Shown here one piece after another: positions 56,330-64,000 of a DNA stretch of 64,000 nt. The notes beneath the pieces were generated by a model. That model ran no database searches, was not told where the DNA came from, and saw only the letters and a list, made by a program, of their open reading frames with translations. Numbering within the stretch: the first letter of the stretch is position 1; the number at the start of each line of letters is the position of its first letter. Position numbers and translations under genes: made by a program. The stretch lies in contig CM077158.1 in assembly GCA_039583875.1 (NCBI GenBank), positions 243,087,447 through 243,151,446 of the forward strand, written 5' to 3'. Origin of the DNA: Platanthera guangdongensis (Eukaryota; Streptophyta; Magnoliopsida; Asparagales; Orchidaceae).

Positions 56330-57627
56330 TGATGCAGTGGTAGGGCCGATACGGGGTGAACTCTCTAAATGCACATCTATATGCGAAGACGTGAAATGCT
56401 AGTGCAAGAGTGCTTCACTTAAGATTGCAACATGTAATTAATTATCATAACTAAACAACAGAGGCACGAGCGATTGCAAATAATTAAGTAAGACAACAAA
56501 TATTAATTTAACTGAGACGCAAATATTTCAACCACAAATAGAATAAGTCCCGCAAATTTTGCGACAAAACGAACTATTAGCATAATAAGGTGACAATCCA
56601 ACACAGCACAAGTTTTACTAAAATAAGCAACAATAAAGGAGCGACTTTTACCACAATTCACGCATGTAACGACGGCAACGACGGTTGTTGGCGGGCAACC
56701 CAGATTGTAGCGAGCGGAGAGGGGAATAGTGGATGGAATTGGGCTTGGTGAATGGGGTCCACATGAGGGATTGATGGGGTTCCTGTTAGGCCGGGAGATG
56801 GCTGGAATTAGGTAGATGAGTGAACAATATTTTTAATTTTTGAATAGTAACCTGAAAATTAAACTTATATTGTCCAGGATAGCAGGGAGCAGGGGAGGCG
56901 GGAGAAGAGGGAGAGAGCTCGGGCTGGATGGCTAATGGTGCAGGTGGAAACCTGATGGAGAAGGGTTTCTGGAGTGAATACGTGGAGGAAGAAGATGGGG
57001 GGGGGGAGTTTGTTGTGTCCGGCGGTGGGAGGGGAAAGGAGAAGTGGCAGAGGCACGGCTGGACTGGTGCGGGAAGATTACTGGCTTCGGGTGTGGGCTC
57101 GGAATGAGGGAGTGGGAAGCGGTGGAGGCGGGAGTGGGAGGTCCGGCGGTGGTTAAGGAAGTAGCTGCGGGGAGGCGGGGGAAAATGTTGTGGTTTGACA
57201 AAGAAGTTGGGGAATGGAGACGGGCCGGACGGAAGAGAGGTAGAGGGTGGGGCTTATTAGAGAGGGAGGCGGAGGAGACGTCGTCGGCGTCGCACCGGAA
57301 GGGGAAGAGGAGAGGGGATGGCATCGCACCACCCGTGACCGGCGGGTACAAAATTTGCTCCAAACGCTCGATGCCCTCCTGAACCGTCTGCCGCCTATAT
57401 ATATAAACCTAATCTCAAACTTCCTGTTATAACTGCAACCCTCCCGATCAGTCGGCTAATACTGTTTTTGTCCGATCGGGACTAAATACACTTCAAAATA
57501 AAAACATAAAACATGAAGTGACTAGAAACGATCATCCGGACGCGACCACGGGCTCCGATCGCCCGTCCGGGCAGCAGATCACCGCCTCCTGCGGGAATAT
57601 ACGTGCGTCGATCGCGGCGCGCCGTCA
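56330..57627. mobile_element. Solo LTR candidate with perfect 5-bp TSD
   Basis: TG..CA ends (TGATGCAGTGG to GCGCCGTCA) and an exact gttat duplication at 56325-56329 and 57628-57632. Joining the flanks restores 'cattgttatgatcttaacgt', matching the sister intron copy near 55920-55950 ('cattgttctgctcttaatgc'). 1298 bp, no gag or pol; purine-rich on the plus strand, proline-rich frames on the minus, a poly-G run at 56997-57006. The family is unknown. Confidence 0.72.
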
Positions 57628-57654
57628 GTTATGATCTTAACGTTGCTTCGAAGA

Positions 57655-57838
57655 TGTTAGAATTACGTTATTTACGTTATTGCCTTTGTTGTATCAGTTG
57701 AGAGATACTTATTATTATTTACAGTCGCGTCATTTTTTGTTATTCCCCAACTGGTGGTAGTTTGGTCATTTTTTGTTTTCTTGTTGTAGTATTTATTATG
57801 TAAAACATTTCATGTGGAAGGCATTATTCTGAGTTTCA
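57655..57838 (+). repeat. E7 5' LTR
   Basis: 184 bp from TGTTAGAATTACG to GAGTTTCA, followed by a primer-binding-like 'acttggtattac'. No second LTR was found, so the ends rest on the TG..CA rule and the primer site only. Confidence 0.65.
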
Positions 57839-57929
57839 ACTTGGTATTACATTGTTTTGATTGCCGCCGGCTGCTGAAGGGCCGCCGCCGCCGTACTCTA
57901 CTGATGTTGCCAACTCTCTTCTCTTCCAC

Positions 57930-58640
57930 ATCGTTCTTTGCTGAAGCGGTTGACGCCGACGCCTGATCCGGTAGCTTTGCACATGTTTATGAACTTACTC
58001 GCCACATTTTGGAACTGCGACATGGCTTTATGACGGTGTCGTCCTTTTCGAAGTTCGAGTGTTTGTATCAGGAATTGGACTATTTTGCACATTTCATTCC
58101 TGCATACACTGCGTATGCGGTTCAGCTACAACAACGGGAGGACCGCTTTTGTCTCCATATCTTCTTTATGGGGAAGAACATGGAGCTTGATATGGTGCGG
58201 ACACATATCCTTCACCGTTCCCCTCTCCCGTCTCTTCGGAAGGCATTCAACATGGTCCTTGGTGATGAAGATCGTTGAAAGTCCCTCAGTGTTAGTGCTC
58301 TTTCTGATCGCTCTGCTCTGACTAGCGTTGGTCGTGGTCATGCTCCCAGTCCTGGCTTGCCTGCCCTACTTGTGATTATTGTGGTCGCAAAGGCCACACT
58401 GGGGAGGTGTGCTATAAACTCCACCCACATTTTGCCCCCGTCACCGTGGACGTGGTCGGGGACCAAGCCGTGGTGGACATCGCCGGGGTGGCCCCAAGCC
58501 TCATGATACTTCTTACTCTACAGATGTCTACGACGAGACATCCAGTGTTGTTTCTGGGCAGCTCACGGTTCATGAATTGGATGCTTTCCGCCACCTGCTC
58601 CACTCTCAGCCTGATCTGTCCCTGGGTGCTCGTGCTTCTC
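57930..58640 (+). pseudogene. E7 copia gag remnant
   Basis: 58009-58275 encodes ELRHGFMTVSSFSKFECLYQ, a copia gag core, with THILHRSPLPSLRKAFNMVL, the conserved 'R-x-x-I-L-x-x-x-P-L-P-S-L-x-x-A' motif. The zinc knuckle is complete at 58371-58412: CDYCGRKGHTGEVC. A stop at 58276 and frame changes interrupt it. Confidence 0.85.
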
Positions 58641-61180
58641 TTGCTTCCATTGCTATATCGAGTGCTCGTGCAACCACTGCCTCCTCTTCCGAGTGGGTGA
58701 TTGATTCTGGTGTCGCCCACCACATGACCGATTTCTCTTCAGGTTTTCTCTCTTATACTCATTTGTCCGGTAAGGACAAAGTCATTTCTGCTAATCACAT
58801 TGTCTCCCATTACTGACAAATGCCATAATTCGTGTTCTCTGACTATTTCACTTTCATTTGTTCTTCATGTTCCCTCTTTTTCATGCAATTTATTTTCCAT
58901 CAACAATATTACTAGATCCCTTAACTGCTCTGTAACATGTTTCTTGATACCCGTGTTTTTCAGGAACTTAGTACGGAGCAGAACATTGGTAGTGGTCGGA
59001 ACTACGGTGGCCTATATTACTTGGATCTTCAACCTCCCTCTCAGGCTTTCTCCTGCTCTACTGTTACTGGCTTATCGCTGATGATGTTCGCCCTGACACT
59101 TGTGCCTTGGACATCTGTCTCCTGATATCTTCAAAAATTGTTTCCTGCTTTTTTTACCTTTTTTTACAAACTTTTGTATGTGATGTATGTGATATGTCTA
59201 AACATGTCAGACACAATTCTTCACATTTATCTTCACCCAATATCACCTCAGTTGTTCATTCTGATGTTTGTGGGTCATCTCCCTTTTTATCATTATCTAG
59301 TTTTTGTTGGTTTGCCACTTTTATTGATTGTTTTTCTCGCACAACTTGGATATATTTGTTAAAAAAGAATGAAGTTTTCTCTTATTTTTAGACTTTTCAT
59401 AAAATGGTCTAGACCCAATTTAATGGCTCTATTCATGTCCTTTGAAGTGATAATGGGGGGAATATGATGATCGTGGAGCGTTTGGCTCATATATTACCAA
59501 TCATGGTATCATCCATCAGAACACTTGTGCCCACACCTCTACCCAAAATGGAGTTGCCGAACGAAAAACCAACATCTTCTGGATGTTGCTCGTTGTCTTC
59601 TTGCTATAATGCACCTTCCCAAATCCTATTGGGGTGATGCTGTCCTTACCGCTGCCCACCTTATCAACTGGCTTCCCTCACATGTTATTGACTATGCTAC
59701 TCCCCTAGCTCTGCTCTCTAGCATGATTGTCAGTTATGCTTCCCATCTTCTACCATGTGTCTTTGGATGCAAGTGTTTTGTGCATATCAATTTGCCTCTC
59801 CGGGACAAACTGGACCCTTTGGCATATCGTTGTGTATTCCTTGGCTGCTCCTCCACAACGAAAGGGTATCAATGCTACCATCTCCCTCCAGGCATATGTT
59901 TTGTACTATGCATGTTACTTTCTGGGAAGAGGAATCATATTTTTTAACATCGACTCACTCTCTTCGTCGGAGGGAGGATAGTGATGATATTGATACTCCT
60001 CTTCCTCTTCTTCCTCCACAGCCACCGCAGCTTACCTCTTCCACAGGAACCGGGTCCTCATATCCCTGTTCCTCTACCCGATACTTCGATCTCTTCTTTT
60101 CCTCATGTATACCACCGACATTCCTCAGGTATGCAGGCCACCAACATTCCTCGAGTATGCAGGCTACTAAAGTTCCATCTCTACCAGTTTCCACTTCTTC
60201 CTCAAGATTCTGATGATGCTGATCTGCATGTTCCTCTTGCATTGTTGAAAGGTAAGGCTGCATGTACTAAATGCCCTATTTCTAATTATGGCTCTATTTG
60301 GTTCGGCGTTTTGCCGCTCCGTTTTGGGCAAACGCCGCCGGAAGGCGGGAAAACAAATGAACCTCCGGCGGCGTTTGCTCCGTTTCCACCCGCCCACCTT
60401 AAGAAACGCCCAAAAAAGTTCCGTTTGGAGAAGCCACCTCCCCCCTCCGATTCGAACACTCCGTTTCCACACGCCGGATATGTGGCTTGCCACCATCTTA
60501 CCTCGGCCCATCAAGACCTTATCTCTTCACTTTCCTCGGTTGTTATTCCTATGACTTGACAGGAGGCTTTGGGTATCCCGACATGGATTCGGGCTATGAA
60601 AGAGAAAATGTCTTCCGTGGACAGAACCATACCTGAGATGTTTCCCCTTCCTCCTGGCAAGAAAGCTATTGGCTCGAGATGAGGATTTTCTGTCAAACAG
60701 AACCAAGAGGGTAAGGTTGAACGGTACAAGGCACGACCGGTTGTCCAGGGATACACCCAGACTTATGGAGTTGACTAACATGAGACTTTCACTCCTGTGG
60801 CTAAGGTGGACTCTATTCGGGTTTTGTTGTCATGCATGGCTTGCATGAACTGAGATCTTCACCAACTAGATATTAAGAATGTGTTTTTGCATGGAGAGCT
60901 TGATGAAGAGGTATACATGAAATTCCCTCCCGGTTTGTGAAGAAGGAAGTTGAAGGTCTTATCCTCCGTCTAAAGAGATCTTTATATGGTTTGAAACAGT
61001 TACCTAGAGCATGGTTTGACAGATTCCTCACGACTATGCTCAAATTTGCATACAAGCAGGTGCAGTCTGATCATACTATGTTTATTCGGAGACGTGATCA
61101 GAGGATTGTGATCCTTATTGTCTATGTGGATGACATCATGATCACTGGTAACGATATGGAAGAGATTGTGAATCTCAAGT
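58641..61180 (+). pseudogene. E7 copia pol remnant, ending inside RT
   Basis: Protease: WVIDSGVAHHMTDF near 58693. Integrase: CDVCDMSKHVRH near 59180, VVHSDVCG near 59250, FIDCFSRTTWIYL near 59315, then HLLDVARCLLAIMHLPKSYW near 59570 and LGCSSTTKGYQCY near 59840; the third catalytic residue region (NGVAERK) is intact only in pieces near 59550. RT: RYKARPVVQGYTQTYGVD near 60723, QLDIKNVFLHGELDEEVYM near 60858, YGLKQLPRAWFDRF near 60988 and YVDDIMITGND near 61119. The remainder of RT and all RNase H are absent. Confidence 0.87.
60290..60481. mobile_element. 192-bp GC-rich insertion inside E7 pol, reading frame kept open
   Basis: Copia sequence reads ISNY up to 60289 and resumes with VACHHL at 60482; the intervening 192 bp (64 codons) has no copia counterpart. 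It begins 'ggctctatttggttcggcg', a start like many plant MITEs, and 'tat' occurs at both edges (60287-60289, 60479-60481), a possible 3-bp TSD. I could not see clear terminal inverted repeats. Confidence 0.55.
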
Positions 61181-61315
61181 GGTGGAGACCAACCTAGGTC
61201 AGGACGACGAAAATGCCCGACGTGAAAAATGCCCGACGCCGCATTCGACGGGATCTCTATCGGCCATCAATGTCGCATTGTGTTATTTGTAACTTTCGTA
61301 AAAGTTTAGTATTTT
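61181..61315. other. Unidentified sequence after the E7 breakpoint
   Basis: Contains 'aaaatgcccgacg' twice (61209, 61227) and 'cgacgggatctc'. No family recognised. Marks where E7 was truncated or replaced. Confidence 0.4.
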
Positions 61316-61383
61316 GTAAAAAATATATGTATATATATATAAAGTTATAAATATATATACATATATAAGTTTAAATTTTATAA

Positions 61384-61415
<32 letters not shown>

Positions 61416-61475
61416 ATGTACTGTCATATATTTATAACTATATATATTAGTTATAAATATATATATTAATCATCC
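61316..61475. repeat. AT-rich microsatellite
   Basis: Imperfect (TA)n runs, 'tatatatatata' and 'ataaatatatata', over about 150 bp, adjacent to the truncated end of E7. Such tracts are fragile and may relate to the truncation. Confidence 0.85.
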
Positions 61476-61533
61476 GGTTCAGAAGCAGGGCCGCAAAGGG
61501 GGAAAACTCCTGTTCATCTTCCCCGATCCGGCA

Positions 61534-63524
61534 TGTAACGGCCCAAATCTGCCACAATTTAATTGTTTCTTTCTGAGAGGATTTTTCATATAATTATACG
61601 CAACAGTATAAGAAAAGGGTGTACCAGAGAAAATAAAACATCACATATCATTAATGTACAGAATATTTACATTATCTCAATGTCAGGTACGAAAATGTCT
61701 ACATGTATTACATTCTAACTAGCTATCAATGGTACAAGGAAAAACTCAAGCTAACCTGTGGACGAGCCACGTCATCCGTTGGTCTTCGGTCTGCATCTGC
61801 ATGAGCCCTCCTAGCGGGGTCTAGTACGCTGGTACTCGGCTCCTGAAAGAAAATTAAATTTGGAATCAATTAGTTTTGAAAACTAAGTGAATTCCTTACC
61901 CTTACCCGAAACTTTACACTGCAAGTAGACAAGAGAGTCAGCAGCAATAAATATATATATGAACATGTCTCTAAGCTAGTAACAGGGAAAAACCAACAAT
62001 TCTATTCTGATATCAATTCATATTTCATTTATCATGTTTCTTATCAAATTTTCATTTATTCGTAATGCGTTCTTTGAAAAACTAAGGGTCATTCAAATAT
62101 CTGAATCATCTGGGTCCGTCGACCCTTCATATCAATATCCGCTTTAGGGCGCTCTCACGCGCAGCAGGCTTCCACGCCTCCTTAATTGGATTCTCTTCAT
62201 ATTCTGTAGGAGTTCGACCCCTCCTACGAGGTGTGAGAGTTCTACCCCTCTCACGAAGTGTAGGAGTCTGAAGTATCCCCCCTACTAGGCCGACCCTTAG
62301 CTTTTCGATGCATCGACGCTATCTCAATTTTCAATTCAATTCTATCTTTTTGATTCATTTCATTTTCTTAATAAATAGGTTTTATGTGTATGTTTTCCCC
62401 TCAGAAATTTATCGCTCGCTAAGCCAAGTTAGCGTTTTCGGCGATTCATATATTCAGTGATATCAAATAACAAGAAGTAACTAGCTTAACAGTTCACCAG
62501 AAAGTAGTAAGGAATCACCCAACTTTTCCTTTGCCCTTGTCCCTCGAAGGAGTCACATCGCGCATATCGCCGTACGTCATTCTCTGCAGTATCAAAATAT
62601 CATTTACTTTAGGATTGCGCCTTAAATATTTACAAGCGGACTCCTACGACGGTTACAACTACGACATCTAGGAGTTGTCTAGGAAAGGACTAGCGTGGGT
62701 GACTCAAATTGACTGTGTATCATTCAAATCCAAGTTGCTCCGATACACAACCGCAAGGGTTGCCACCATGGCAACACCAAGTGTTGTGAACAGCAGCTCA
62801 CCTCAAGTATAAATCCCTTCAAAAATAGCCGGACAGCCAACACTAGCAGCCCAAACACAACCTGTAGCATCCAGGTAATCTACATAGTCCAGCCGGCATA
62901 CACACATACACACAACACTGTCCAAGCACAGCCGGCACACACACATACACACAGCACTGTCCAAGCACAGCCGACACACACACACATATACGTACAAGGA
63001 GATCAAGACAAAACCAAACTCCAAATGAAACCAAACTCCAAACCCTAGGGTTTTCACCCATCTAAAATCCATACACCAACTTCATAATCAACACAAGAGG
63101 AGTTGAGGGGAGGAGATTACCTCTCAATTGCAAGAAGAATCACAGAAATCGGAGAAGAATCGAGCCCGATAGAGCAAGCGGCGGTAGCGGCTTCCGTGAC
63201 TTCCTTCCGTCGAAAATGAAGAGAAATGAACAGAACCCGATAACTTAAAGCACGGGAATAGGCCACCGCTGATCGTAAGCACCCGGTTACTCCACCGGTT
63301 CAGCCGGTCTAAACCCTTGCACAGTTACAGCGAAGTACAACCAGCCAAGCCCAAGTCCAGCCAAGCAAAGCTCATCTTTATTCATCAAAACCGGCCGGTA
63401 AATAAAACGGAATAACTGTCACAAAACCAATCGGCACTGAAACCGTATTTTCATCATCGGGGAGTATTCACATAATATTTTTATTTTACAAAATATAAAC
63501 ATTTATCATTGTTCGGGTATTACA
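61534..63524. mobile_element. Solo LTR candidate G3 (gypsy-type)
   Basis: Begins TGTAACGGCCC and ends GGGTATTACA, the same end structure as at 5718-7891 and 20327-22949, with internal similarity to the latter (62390-62620). 1991 bp, no gag or pol. Flanks (cggca, ccgcg) do not form a clean TSD. It includes a CA-rich stretch at 62890-62990 and a repeated 'caagcacagccg(g/a)cacac' unit of about 44 bp near 62915-62980. Confidence 0.62.
62880..62995. repeat. Short tandem repeat within G3
   Basis: 'agccggcatacacacataca', 'agccggcacacacacataca' and 'agccgacacacacacacata' recur at about 44-46-bp spacing, separated by 'ca(a/g)cactgtccaagcac'. Three units by eye. Confidence 0.8.
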
Positions 63525-64000
63525 CCGCGTTCAGGCTCGCCATCAGGGCTCGACTCCAGCGCACCTTCCCGTCTCCGACTTTGGCGTTGCACCCGGAGAC
63601 GATGTCGCCCACGATCCAACTACCCCACGAGCCCTCCTCCTGGCGGTTTCAACCTCACGTCCAAGATCGGCTCGTCCATGGTCGCTCGTCCTTTTTTTCC
63701 GTTTTTTCCTCTCTTTCAGTTTTTGCCGTTCGCTTTTGTTCAAAACCTTTTATAAAAGGGGATCCCTGTAATCGTTTTTTTGGTGATGAAGAGATTGAAA
63801 TTGATTTGTTGTGTGCTTGCCGTCCGATGATAGGGATGATGAATAGTGATTAGGGTGATTTTGAGCATTTTTAGAATCCTGTAGGCAGATTTGTTAGATT
63901 TTTATTTCCATTTAATGAATCCTGGTGCGATTTACTGTAGGTACTGTTATTGATTTTCCTTTTGTAAGTCTTGTATCTGATGGGTGCTTAGGGGATTATT
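63525..64000. other. Right end of window, no gene identified
   Basis: GC-rich at first, then AT-rich. A TATA-like 'ttttataaaagggg' at 63747 could belong to an LTR. I looked for the next transportin exon here and did not find it. Confidence 0.45.

Larger units (their letters stand above)
57655..61180 (+). mobile_element. Copia element E7, 3'-truncated
   Basis: 5' LTR at 57655-57838 followed by 'acttggtattac', then gag, zinc knuckle, protease, integrase and RT. The element stops abruptly at about 61180 just after the RT active site, with no RNase H or 3' LTR. It differs from E1/E2/E5/E6 in LTR, lacks the gcggtc leader, and its protease reads DSGVAHHMT, so it belongs to another copia lineage. 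Confidence 0.83.

Noticed and set aside
56320..56345. 'ttattgatgcag' as a splice acceptor for the next transportin exon
   Set aside because: The sequence after it does not encode the expected segment, and the position is the left end of an element with an exact TSD.
1..64000. tRNA, rRNA or other structural RNA genes
   Set aside because: I looked for tRNA-like and rRNA-like conserved strings; the only tRNA-related sequences are retroelement primer-binding sites.

Overview
The window is plant nuclear DNA, most likely from a flowering plant. The evidence is spliceosomal GT-AG introns, short-LTR Ty1/copia elements primed by initiator-Met tRNA, Ty3/gypsy elements with chromodomain or Tat-type RNase H, and an RTE-type plant LINE. 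I found no bacterial operon, rRNA, tRNA or CRISPR array.

The only host gene I can support is a transportin-1 / karyopherin-beta2 nuclear import receptor on the + strand. It enters from the left and leaves at the right. Seven consecutive internal exons are visible: 1716-1829, 17370-17468, 39644-39772, 39856-39930, 44485-44556, 49773-49883 and 50084-50167. All are phase 0, free of stops and GT-AG bounded, and together they give 228 codons of the central HEAT-repeat region. The introns are about 15.5 kb, 22.2 kb, 83 bp, 4.6 kb, 5.2 kb, 200 bp and more than 13.8 kb. Only 684 of 64000 bases are recognised exon.

Layout: 1-930 holds the 5' end of an antisense RTE LINE. Intron 1 (1830-17369) holds three degenerate gypsy elements, A (+), B (-) and D (-), with A and B joined tail to tail inside reverse transcriptase. 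A carries a 2.2-kb LTR-like insertion with a perfect target-site duplication (TSD), and B is split by copia E1 (11108-16331). Intron 2 (17469-39643) holds an old copia, E3 (17627-31753). E3 is interrupted by a 2.6-kb gypsy-type LTR and, in its 3' LTR, by copia E2 (23922-31743). E2 contains an 800-bp direct duplication flanking a 2.2-kb block copied from an antisense chromovirus (gypsy C) lying downstream at 33985-38862. Gypsy C contains a hAT-like element with an 8-bp TSD. An RTE LINE 3' end follows. Intron 4 holds a Tat-like gypsy pol remnant. Intron 5 is a 104-bp intron expanded by copia E5, with a perfect TSD. Intron 7 holds copia E6 (perfect TSD, the best preserved copy), a duplicated intron segment, a 1.3-kb solo-LTR candidate with perfect TSD, copia E7 (3' truncated) and another 2-kb LTR-like element.

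All six copia elements lie in the same orientation as the host gene, and four (E1, E2, E5, E6) belong to one LTR family. Every pol gene here is broken by stops and frameshifts, while every exon is intact, so the gene is probably still expressed and must splice out very large introns. The most unusual structure is the templated-looking 2.2-kb block inside E2.
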